13,855 bases of DNA, from contig DGUQ01000084.1 in NCBI GenBank assembly GCA_002394725.1, positions 1,867 through 15,721 of the forward strand, given 5' to 3'. The position numbers and the translations under genes were made by a program. Positions 5,796 to 12,317 of this stretch are shown piece by piece. Source of the DNA: Ruminococcaceae bacterium UBA4306 (GTDB lineage Bacteria > Bacillota > Clostridia > Oscillospirales > Acutalibacteraceae). The first letter of the stretch is position 1, and every line of letters begins with the position of its first letter. The notes beneath the pieces were generated by a model. The model made no database searches. It was not told where the DNA came from and was given only the letters and a program-made list of their open reading frames with translations.

Positions 5796-7577
5796 TTATG
5801 CTTCCGCAGGGAATTTATCGATGAGACCCACCAAGTAACGCTGGATGATCAAGACGTCGCGGATCGTAACGTTGCCGTCACCGTCAACATCGGCATTGCG
5901 CTCGTTACAGACTTTTGTCATTTCGACGCCTACCATAAAGCGCTGGATGACCGCGGCGTCAACGATATTGACACTGCCGTTTGAGTCCGCGTCGCCGTAG
6001 CGAACAGGCGCGGCAGCGTCCGTGGGAGCCTGAGTCGGCGCGGGCGATGCCTGAGTAGGCTCGGGAGCCTGAGTGGGCGTGGGCGGCGCCTGAGTCGGCT
6101 GAACCGGAGGCTGGGTCTCGGGCGGTGTTGTCGGAGTGACAGCGCCGACGCTGTTGAAGAGATACGAGCGCTCGATGGTCTTGTTGTCGGAGCCCTGCAC
6201 GTTGATGGTCAGGGTATGCAGTCCGAGCGCGGTCGGCTTGAAGGTGTAGCTCGTGTTACGGGTGTAATACGGAACGTTCACGATCGTGCCGGACGGATTC
6301 TTGATGGTGTACTTGTAGAACAGCAGGTTGGTGCCGGTGTTACCGCCGCCTGCCGTGACCTTGATCTGCACATTCGAGTTGTTCTTGATATCACCGCTGT
6401 TCGGGGTGACGACCTTGATATAAGGCGCGACGACGGAGCTGCCGTCCTCGATGACATACTCCTTGGTACGCTTGTTGGTGTTGCCCTTGGCGTCCTTGAA
6501 GTCGTAGGTCAGGGTATAGGTGCCTGCTGTCTGAGGCGTCCACAGCGCCTTGTTGGCGGTGCTGAAATCGGACAGAACGGTGGTGGTGCTGCCCTTGGTG
6601 ACAGAGAATTTGTAGTAGACCGTTCCCTCACCCTCTGCCTCAGCCGAAAGGGTGATGCCTACGCCGTTATACTGAGGCGCTTCCAGATCGGTCGCAAAGG
6701 ACGCTACCTGCAGGGGCGAGGTATCGTAGATGCTCCACTCATTGGTCTTGTTGTTGTAGATGTACCCTGCGCCGGGGAAGTTCATATCGCCGGTCTGAGT
6801 TTGGTTGCTGCCGACATTGAAGATGATCTTCGCATAGTTCTTCGTGAACTCATAGCGCCAGATGTTGCCGCCGATGTTAGTCATCTTCACGCCCGGCCAC
6901 TCATGGTTTTTGTCGCTTTCACTGTTCCACATATAAGCGTATACAGCGCTCCAGCCTGCCTCATTCTCACAGTAGATATAGCTCTTGCCGGTGTCGCCGC
7001 CTGACTGAGTGGGCTGAGGCGTGGTCGGAGTGGTGCCGCCGCCCTGAGTGGGCGAGGGTGTGGTGGGCTTGGGCGCTGTGGTAGGCGCCTGAGTCGCCGC
7101 TTCACTGCCTGCCTTCACCGCGGTGAGACCGGCGGATTCGGAAGCAAAGCTGATACGGATGGTGTCGCCGCTCGGATTCCACAGGTGGATACAGTTGAAG
7201 CCGTGGTAGTTGCCCGAGGACAGGTAGTAGGAACCTGCGCTGGCGATCTTCTGTACGGCAGGCGTCTTGACTGCTGAGTTCGCGGAGTTCGAGATCTTCG
7301 ACACAACAAAGCAGTAGTCGCCGCTTGACCCTTTCAGGTCATAGTAGTAGTAGCCTTTCGAGCTATCATAAGTAAATGTACCTGTCGGGGTAGTGCCGCT
7401 GAAGTTCGGAGAATTGCTGTTCTCTCCCCACAGATAATAGGTATCGGCGCCTGTAGCCGCGCTGCTGTCAACGTCTGCCGCGCGTACGGAGACAGCCAGT
7501 GCCAGCATGGATACAAGCAGCGTCAGACACAGCAGCAGGGATACCGCGCGCTTGGTCTGTTTACCTTTCATTCCCAT
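5796..7577 (-). CDS. Secreted dockerin protein with CBM26 and Ig-like modules; amylosome-type starch adhesin (593 aa)
   Basis: This is a non-catalytic secreted protein expected to bind starch and dock onto a cohesin scaffold. Visible in order: a signal peptide (1 to about 33); an aromatic-rich module I cannot assign (about 45-150; YYLWG, GYYYYD, HGFNCIHLWNPSG); a Thr/Pro linker (about 160-195); a CBM26-like module (about 198-285; AYMWN, WPGVKM, WRYEF, IIFNVG); two Ig-like modules (about 290-377 and 383-476); a PTQAP-rich linker (480-522); and a type I dockerin with two calcium loops, Asp529/531/Asn533/Asp540 and Asp563/565/567/Asp574, each followed by a helix with IQR. The architecture recalls the Sas/dockerin proteins of the Ruminococcus bromii amylosome. 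AAGGAGGG eight bases before the first ATG favours it over the second ATG two codons on. It is co-transcribed with the amylase. Confidence 0.93.
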   Translation of the reverse strand: MGMKGKQTKRAVSLLLCLTLLVSMLALAVSVRAADVDSSAATGADTYYLWGENSNSPNFSGTTPTGTFTYDSSKGYYYYDLKGSSGDYCFVVSKISNSANSAVKTPAVQKIASAGSYYLSSGNYHGFNCIHLWNPSGDTIRISFASESAGLTAVKAGSEAATQAPTTAPKPTTPSPTQGGGTTPTTPQPTQSGGDTGKSYIYCENEAGWSAVYAYMWNSESDKNHEWPGVKMTNIGGNIWRYEFTKNYAKIIFNVGSNQTQTGDMNFPGAGYIYNNKTNEWSIYDTSPLQVASFATDLEAPQYNGVGITLSAEAEGEGTVYYKFSVTKGSTTTVLSDFSTANKALWTPQTAGTYTLTYDFKDAKGNTNKRTKEYVIEDGSSVVAPYIKVVTPNSGDIKNNSNVQIKVTAGGGNTGTNLLFYKYTIKNPSGTIVNVPYYTRNTSYTFKPTALGLHTLTINVQGSDNKTIERSYLFNSVGAVTPTTPPETQPPVQPTQAPPTPTQAPEPTQASPAPTQAPTDAAAPVRYGDADSNGSVNIVDAAVIQRFMVGVEMTKVCNERNADVDGDGNVTIRDVLIIQRYLVGLIDKFPAEA

Positions 7578-7622
7578 GATAGAACCCTCCTTTTCATGTT
7601 AATTTTGACTAGTACCTAATCC

Positions 7623-7653
7623 TAGTTATTGTCATTATAACTAAAAATGTCAA
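7623..7653 (-). promoter_or_regulatory. Probable promoter of the starch operon with overlapping operator-like inverted repeat
   Basis: On the minus strand a perfect TTGACA (7648-7653) is followed after 17 bases by AATAAC (7625-7630). A perfect TATAAT (7634-7639) also lies only 8 bases from TTGACA and has no good -35 at standard distance, so the exact start is uncertain. A perfect inverted repeat, TAGTTAT-N7-ATAACTA (7623-7643), covers this core region, as expected for a repressor operator. A second pair, AATTTGT (7674-7680) and ACAAATT (7696-7702), lies just upstream. Confidence 0.6.
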
Positions 7654-7744
7654 GATTAATTTTCCAATTTAGAAATTTGTTTTTCTTTAGCTTGTACAAA
7701 TTATTTACGGATTTTTAGGCATAATGCACGAAGAAAAGACGAAT

Positions 7745-7783
7745 AAAAAGATCCGCGAAAGGCAATCGAGCCCGTCGCGGATC
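7745..7783 (-). terminator. Rho-independent terminator of rarA
   Basis: A 9-bp perfect stem, GATCCGCGA (7750-7758) with TCGCGGATC (7775-7783), has a 16-base loop and, on the minus strand, is followed by TTTTT (7745-7749). It lies about 75 bases beyond the rarA stop and insulates the starch operon from rarA. Confidence 0.92.
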
Positions 7784-7857
7784 ACTTTCTGTTTTATTTG
7801 CACAAATGATTATGATATTTATCATCCGTTTCTGCGCGTTTTATACTAATCCCTAAA

Positions 7858-9120
7858 TCAGTTGTTTTTGATCTTATCCCAATACGCCTTATACGCCTGT
7901 TCGGTTTTATTGTCACCAAACTCGTAATAGGTATGGTCGCGTACGTCGTCGGGCAGATATTGCTGAGCGATCCAGTGATGGGGATAGCTGTGGGGATACA
8001 GGTAATGCTGTCCCTTGACGTCGCGTTCCTCGCCGTCGGCATGGACGTTCTGTAATTGTCTTGGCACGACCTGACCGAGCCCCTTGCGCACATCCTCCTG
8101 CGCGGCGGAGATCGCGTTCACGCCGGAGTTGGACTTGGGCGCTAAGCACACCATGATCACCGCGTCGGCAAGTGGGATCCGTGCCTCGGGGAAGCCGACC
8201 TGCATGGCGATATCCACGCAGGACTTGACGATCGGGATGATCTGGGGGTAGGCGAGTCCGACGTCCTCACACGCGCACACGACCAGTCTGCGGCAGGCGG
8301 AGATCAGATCGCCTGCCTCCACCAGACGTGCCAGATAGAACAGCGCCGCGTCAACATCCGAGCCGCGCATACTCTTTTGGTAGGCGGAGATCACGTCGTA
8401 GTGCGAGTCGCCGTCGCGGTCATAGCGAGCGCCGGAGCGCTGGGTCAGCGACTTTGCCAGCTCCTCGTCAACACGGATGACCTCTCCCTCATCCCCTGCC
8501 AGCACGCAGAGCTCCACGGCGTTGAGTGATTTTCTCACGTCGCCGCCGCAGGCAGAGCAGATATGCTCCTTTGCCGCGTCGGAAAAGTCGATCTCTATCC
8601 CCTTCTCCTCACTCAGCACACGGATCGCTCTGTCGATCGCTTTCATGACCTCGTCCGGCTCAACGGGACGGAACTCGAACACCGTCGAACGCGAGAGGAT
8701 CGCGTTATAGATGTAGAAATACGGGTTCTCGGTCGTGGAGGCGATCAGGGTGATGGAGCCGTTCTCAATGAATTCGAGCAGGGTCTGCTGCTGCTTTTTG
8801 TTGAGATACTGGATCTCGTCGAGGTAGAGCAGCACGCCGCCCAAGCCCTCAAAGGTGTTGAGAGATGACACGATCTCCTTGATATCGGCGGTCGAGGCGG
8901 TAGTGCCGTTGAGCTTTTTGAAGCTGCGGTTCGTGATCCGCGCGATATAGGACGCGAGGGTCGTCTTGCCCACGCCCGACGGTCCGTAGAAGATCAAGTT
9001 GGGGATGTTGCCGCTTTCGATGATCTTTCTCAGCGGCCGTCCGGGAGCCAGGAGCTCCTTTTGTCCCACGATATCGTCAAGGGATTCGGGACGCAGTCTG
9101 TCGGCAAGGGGTGTGTTCAT
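7858..9120 (-). CDS. rarA: Replication-associated recombination protein A (RarA/MgsA family AAA+ ATPase, 420 aa)
   Basis: RarA is a clamp-loader-like AAA+ ATPase acting at stalled replication forks in the nucleoid. Visible: the N-terminal PLADRLRPESLDDIVGQ box; Walker A GPSGVGKTT (46-54); Walker B LLYLDE (97-102); sensor 1 ASTTENP (127-133); arginine finger ILSRS (Arg144); then the RarA-specific C-terminal half with SHYDVISAYQKSMRGSD, DAALFYLARL, EDVGLAYPQ and the conserved PLADAVI and YLYPHSYPHHW segments. The length fits the family. GGAGG seven bases upstream sets the start. It lies 167 bases after glyA, with palindromic element B filling the gap, and ends in its own strong terminator, so it is not part of the starch operon. 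Confidence 0.96.
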   Translation of the reverse strand: MNTPLADRLRPESLDDIVGQKELLAPGRPLRKIIESGNIPNLIFYGPSGVGKTTLASYIARITNRSFKKLNGTTASTADIKEIVSSLNTFEGLGGVLLYLDEIQYLNKKQQQTLLEFIENGSITLIASTTENPYFYIYNAILSRSTVFEFRPVEPDEVMKAIDRAIRVLSEEKGIEIDFSDAAKEHICSACGGDVRKSLNAVELCVLAGDEGEVIRVDEELAKSLTQRSGARYDRDGDSHYDVISAYQKSMRGSDVDAALFYLARLVEAGDLISACRRLVVCACEDVGLAYPQIIPIVKSCVDIAMQVGFPEARIPLADAVIMVCLAPKSNSGVNAISAAQEDVRKGLGQVVPRQLQNVHADGEERDVKGQHYLYPHSYPHHWIAQQYLPDDVRDHTYYEFGDNKTEQAYKAYWDKIKNN

Positions 9121-9138
9121 GGGTTTTCCTCCGGAAAA

Positions 9139-9271
9139 AGTGAATATTGAAAACTGAAAAAAGAATAATGAATAATGGCGGTCACTCGCTGCGCTCGAAC
9201 AATACTATTCGGGTGCGGGTGTCCCGCCAACTATTATTCATTTTTCAATGTTAAGTTTTCAGTTTTCAGTA
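9139..9271. repeat. Large imperfect palindromic intergenic element B (glyA-rarA gap)
   Basis: The AT-rich left arm (about 9139-9180, with TGAATATTGAAAACTGAAAA, ATGAATAATGGCGG) and right arm (about 9226-9271, with CCGCCAACTATTATTCAT, AGTTTTCAGTTTTCAGT) are imperfect inverted repeats. Shared blocks are ATGAATAAT, GGCGG and TGAAAACTGAAAA. The GC-rich centre (9177-9228) holds CACTCGCTGCGCTCG and a GGGTGCGGGTGTCCC tract. It lies between the glyA stop and the rarA ribosome binding site, the same placement as element A before gatC. No coding content. Confidence 0.7.
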
Positions 9272-9287
9272 AATATTTCTCGAAATA

Positions 9288-10541
9288 TTATTCGTACAGC
9301 GGATACTTCTCGCACAGCGCCGCTACCATCTCGTTGACCTTTGCCTTGTTGCCTTCAAAGTCCTTGATCACGAGAGAGATGCACTCGGCGATAACGTCCA
9401 TATCCTCTTCAACAAGACCGCGTGTGGTCACGGCGGCGGTACCGATACGGATACCGGAGGTGACGAACGGAGAGAGCGGCTCGCCGGGGATGGTGTTCTT
9501 GTTGACGGTGATATGTACCTCGTCGAGGTTGTGCTCCAGCTCCTTGCCGGTGACGCCGTCCTCGCGCAGATCCATCAGCATGACATGGTTGTCGGTGCCG
9601 CCGGACACGAGCTTGTGACCGCGCTTTGTCAGTCCGTCAGCCAGCGCCTTGCAGTTCTTGACGATCTGCTCGGCATACGCCTTGAACTCGGGCTGCATGG
9701 CTTCCTTGAAGCAGACCGCCTTTGCCGCGATGATGTGCATCAGAGGACCGCCCTGCATACCGGGGAACAGCGCCTTGTCGATCGCCTTGGCGTACTTTTC
9801 CTTGCACAGGATCATACCGCCGCGCGGACCGCGAAGGGTCTTGTGGGTGGTGGTGGTGACAAAATCGGAATACGGTACGGGGTTCTCATGCTGACCGCCG
9901 GCTACCAAGCCTGCGATATGCGCCATATCGACCATCAGCAGCGCGCCGACCTCGTCGCAGATCTCACGGAACTTCTTGAAATCGATCGCGCGCGGATAAG
10001 CGGAAGCGCCGCAGACGATCATCTTCGGCTTGCATTCCTTTGCGATCTCGAGCACCTTATCATAATCGATGCGGTGGGTCACGGGATCAACGCCGTAGCT
10101 GACAAAGTTGAAGTATTTACCGCTGAGATTGACGGGTGAGCCGTGGGTCAGGTGCCCACCCTCAGAAAGGCTCATGCCCATGACGGTATCGCCCGGCTCG
10201 AGCATGGCGAAGTAGACGGTCTGGTTCGCCTGAGAGCCGGAGTGGGGCTGGACGTTGGCATGCTCCGCGCCGAACAGCTTGCAGGCACGGTCACGCGCGA
10301 TATCCTCGGCGATATCGACCGCGTAGCAGCCGCCGTAGTAGCGCTTAGAGGGATAGCCCTCGGCATACTTGTTGGTGAGTACGGAGCCCATCGCCGCCAT
10401 GACAGCAGGAGAAACGATGTTCTCGCTGGCGATCAGCTCAAGGTTTTGGCGCTGACGGGCAAGCTCCTTGTCCATCGCCGCGGCGATTTCTTCATCATAC
10501 TGTTTGACAAAACCGTTAGAATCCATTAAGTCCTTGTACAT
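9288..10541 (-). CDS. glyA: Serine hydroxymethyltransferase (417 aa)
   Basis: SHMT is a cytosolic PLP enzyme that interconverts serine and tetrahydrofolate with glycine and 5,10-methylene-THF, the main one-carbon source for purine and thymidylate synthesis. Diagnostic segments: [14 protein letters not shown] near residue 34; the [16 protein letters not shown] active-site loop; [25 protein letters not shown] with Asp205 and His208; and the PLP-lysine motif [14 protein letters not shown] with Lys234. Length and order are those of bacterial GlyA. The start is supported by GGAGG six bases upstream. It lies 65 bases after dus; I see no clear promoter in that gap, so it may share a transcript with dus. 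Element B follows downstream in place of a standard terminator. Confidence 0.98.
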   Translation of the reverse strand: MYKDLMDSNGFVKQYDEEIAAAMDKELARQRQNLELIASENIVSPAVMAAMGSVLTNKYAEGYPSKRYYGGCYAVDIAEDIARDRACKLFGAEHANVQPHSGSQANQTVYFAMLEPGDTVMGMSLSEGGHLTHGSPVNLSGKYFNFVSYGVDPVTHRIDYDKVLEIAKECKPKMIVCGASAYPRAIDFKKFREICDEVGALLMVDMAHIAGLVAGGQHENPVPYSDFVTTTTHKTLRGPRGGMILCKEKYAKAIDKALFPGMQGGPLMHIIAAKAVCFKEAMQPEFKAYAEQIVKNCKALADGLTKRGHKLVSGGTDNHVMLMDLREDGVTGKELEHNLDEVHITVNKNTIPGEPLSPFVTSGIRIGTAAVTTRGLVEEDMDVIAECISLVIKDFEGNKAKVNEMVAALCEKYPLYE

Positions 10542-10601
10542 TTTGTACCTCCAAATCGTTTTTCATATACGGGTGTCTTCCATTTATTGCCATTTATATC
10601 A

Positions 10602-10621
10602 AGCAATCACTGACGATTGCT
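10602..10621 (-). other. Small stem-loop spanning the dus stop codon
   Basis: AGCAATC (10602-10608) and GATTGCT (10615-10621) form a perfect 7-bp stem around a 6-base loop that includes part of the dus TGA. On the minus strand it is not followed by a T run, so it is not a standard terminator. It could be an mRNA stabiliser or processing site, or coincidence. Confidence 0.35.
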
Positions 10622-11578
10622 GTTTTTGATCTCTGCGATGAGGCGGAGCAGATCCTCTTTTGTTTCCATCGAAAAGGCGAGGTTACGGAGCTTTGCGGCG
10701 TTTTTGAAGCCTTTTAGATAGTACGCCGTGTGCTTGCGCGCTTCTCTCATGCCGATCGATTCGCCCTTGTATGCCGCAACGGCGCTGATGTGTTGTAACA
10801 GAACGTCGCATTTTTCTTCAAGCGTCGGCGGAGGAATGATAATTCCTTTATCGAAATATTCGTTGATCTCACGGAATACCCACGGATTGCCTAAAGCGCC
10901 GCGCCCGACCATCAGATAATCACAGCCGGTGTACTCAAGCACAAATTGCGCCGACTTCGCGTCATGAATATCGCCGTTGCCGATCACGGGGATCGACAGC
11001 GCCTGCTTGACCGCACGGATGATATCGTAATCCACGGGCGGAGCATAGAACTGCTCCTTTGTCCTGCCGTGGACGGTCACAGCCTGCGCGCCGTTTTTTT
11101 CGACGATTTTCGCGACCTCGACCGCGTTGATGTGCGCGCTGTCAAAGCCCGATCGGAGCTTGACGGTGACGGGGATATCGACCGCGCGGCTGACCGCCTG
11201 TACGATCCTGCCGCACAGCGTGGGGTCACGCATCAAAGCGGCTCCCGAACCGCTGCCTGCGATCTTGGGTGCAGGGCAGCCCATGTTGATATCGATGACC
11301 TCAGGGCGGTATCGCATCGCAAACTTTGCCGCGTCCGCCATCGTATCGGGCTCCGTGCCGAAGATCTGCACAGCGCAGGGGCGTTCCGTATCGGAGATCT
11401 CCATCAGCTCAGCGCTCTTCTTGGAGTGATAAGCGATGCCCTTGGCGCTGACCATCTCACTGACGCAGTAGCCCGCGCCGAATGCCATACACAGCTCGCG
11501 AAAGGCTCTGTCCGCCACGCCTGCCATCGGCGCGAGAGCGGCATAGCCGCGGAGCTTTACATTTCCTATCCGCATCAT
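10607..11578 (-). CDS. dusB: tRNA-dihydrouridine synthase, DusB-like (323 aa)
   Basis: This FMN flavoenzyme reduces specific uridines in the tRNA D-loop using NADPH. It is a TIM barrel with LAPMAGVADRAFRELC at the N-terminus, catalytic Cys101 in DINMGCPAPKI, Lys140 in VTVKLRSGF, His in TVHGRTKEQ, the phosphate-binding segment IPVIGNGDI, and YLMVGRGALGNPWVF; the helical C-terminal domain follows. I place the start at the ATG 2 nt after the upstream stop (residues MMRIGNVKL), not at the longer in-frame ATG at 11656, because the extra 26 residues are Arg-rich, lie over the upstream gene and are not DusB-like. The next ATG, one codon on, is an alternative. The Shine-Dalgarno is weak, so initiation is probably coupled to the upstream gene. 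The subfamily (DusB rather than another Dus) is judged from overall pattern and length. Confidence 0.93.
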   Translation of the reverse strand: MMRIGNVKLRGYAALAPMAGVADRAFRELCMAFGAGYCVSEMVSAKGIAYHSKKSAELMEISDTERPCAVQIFGTEPDTMADAAKFAMRYRPEVIDINMGCPAPKIAGSGSGAALMRDPTLCGRIVQAVSRAVDIPVTVKLRSGFDSAHINAVEVAKIVEKNGAQAVTVHGRTKEQFYAPPVDYDIIRAVKQALSIPVIGNGDIHDAKSAQFVLEYTGCDYLMVGRGALGNPWVFREINEYFDKGIIIPPPTLEEKCDVLLQHISAVAAYKGESIGMREARKHTAYYLKGFKNAAKLRNLAFSMETKEDLLRLIAEIKNSNRQ

Positions 11579-11580
11579 GA

Positions 11581-12108
11581 TCAACCACGGCGACGGGTAC
11601 GTCTGCTGACCAATACGCCGACGACGACCGCGATACCCAGCGCGACGCACAGCCACATCACAATGCCCGAGAACATCGAGGCGTCGGACACCGCGACCAC
11701 GGGGATCGCGACCGAGGTAGCCTCCTGCACCTGCGAGGGGCTCACGGCAGGCAGCTCGGCGAGATGCTCAGGCTCCACATAGGGCGAGGTAGCCTCCTCG
11801 TCATAGGTATAGATCGGATCATACCACTGATTCTGCTGTTGCTGCGGCTGTTCCTGTTGCTGCTGTTCCTGATGCTGTTGCTCCTGTTGAGGCTGCTCCT
11901 GCTCAGGAGCCGGCTGATTCTGCTGCTCCTGCTGCTCCTGCGGAGTTTGCGGCGTCTGTTCAGCCTGGCTCTGCGGCGTCTCGACCTGACTGTTATTCTG
12001 ATTCTCATCTCCGGGCGCGGCAAGCGCGCTCATACAGCCGACAGCCGCAAGCATGCTCAGCGCCAGCAGTAATGATATCAGGTGATGGTAAAGTCGATGA
12101 TGCTTCAT
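11581..12108 (-). CDS. Exported Gln-rich protein with C-terminal membrane anchor, unknown function (175 aa)
   Basis: I do not recognise a named family. The sequence shows a signal peptide (1 to about 30: HHLISLLLALSMLAAVGC, SALA), with Cys25 in a poor lipobox context. A low-complexity stretch at about 36-94 is almost wholly Gln, Glu and Pro, then comes the ordered-looking segment NQWYDPIYTYDEEATSPYVEPEHLAELP (about 93-120), and finally one transmembrane helix (about 147-167, IVMWLCVALGIAVVVGVLV) with a basic stop-transfer tail RRTRRRG. The predicted topology is an outside stalk with the C-terminus inside. It starts at an ATG with GAGG five bases upstream, behind a clear sigma-A promoter, and dus begins 2 nt after its stop. 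A link to tRNA modification is not implied by the sequence; the pairing may only reflect a shared transcript. Confidence 0.85.
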   Translation of the reverse strand: MKHHRLYHHLISLLLALSMLAAVGCMSALAAPGDENQNNSQVETPQSQAEQTPQTPQEQQEQQNQPAPEQEQPQQEQQHQEQQQQEQPQQQQNQWYDPIYTYDEEATSPYVEPEHLAELPAVSPSQVQEATSVAIPVVAVSDASMFSGIVMWLCVALGIAVVVGVLVSRRTRRRG

Positions 12109-12131
12109 AATAACCTCAACTCAGTCAATCG

Positions 12132-12148
12132 GAAAAAGTGTCTTTTTC
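12132..12148 (-). other. Short perfect hairpin in the 5' leader of the Q-rich protein gene
   Basis: GAAAAAG-TGT-CTTTTTC forms a 7-bp stem very near the predicted 5' end of the transcript (start near 12151). The stem is mostly A-T and therefore weak. It may protect the mRNA 5' end or be incidental. Confidence 0.35.
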
Positions 12149-12157
12149 AACGTGCAT

Positions 12158-12186
12158 ATTATAGCAAAGCCCCGATCTTTTTTCAA
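12158..12186 (-). promoter_or_regulatory. Sigma-A promoter of the Q-rich protein-dusB operon
   Basis: On the minus strand TTGAAA (12181-12186) is separated by 17 bases from a perfect TATAAT (12158-12163) with an extended -10 (TGCTATAAT). The -35 box lies in and beside the loop of the hairpin at 12169-12195. Confidence 0.85.
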
Positions 12187-12195
12187 GACCGGGGC
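12169..12195 (-). terminator. GC-rich hairpin, probable spoIIP terminator overlapping the next promoter
   Basis: GCCCCGATCTT (12169-12179) faces AAGACCGGGGC (12185-12195) around a 5-base loop. The one non-Watson-Crick pair is G-U in minus-strand RNA but A-C in plus-strand RNA, so the hairpin suits minus-strand transcripts. It is followed on that strand by only TTT before GC, a short U tract, so termination may be partial. Confidence 0.65.
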
Positions 12196-12286
12196 AGTGA
12201 ATTCGACATTATGACTAATCACCGGGGAGATCGACTCGACTTTTCTTTTGACAATGAATAAATAATCATTCTACGAGCGAAATATA

Positions 12287-12300
12287 CGCGATCGATCGCG
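12287..12300. repeat. 14-bp perfect palindrome CGCGATCGATCGCG
   Basis: A perfect dyad without spacer lies 17 bases beyond the spoIIP stop. It has no T run after it on either strand. It could be a protein-binding dyad or simply GATC-rich sequence. The surrounding gap (12109-12317) otherwise holds the promoter and hairpin described separately. Confidence 0.5.
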
Positions 12301-12317
12301 CCTGTGCGGCTGTGTCA

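Noticed and set aside
3251..5824. 857-residue open frame on the plus strand opposite the amylase
   Set aside because: It is the antisense of a gene with strong codon bias. It has no ribosome binding site at its start, no recognisable domain, and spans the amylase terminator; the minus-strand amylase has all GH13 motifs.
11579..11656. N-terminal 26-residue extension of the Dus protein
   Set aside because: It reads Arg-rich sequence over the end of the upstream gene and is unlike DusB N-termini; the ATG 2 nt after that gene's stop fits the family better.
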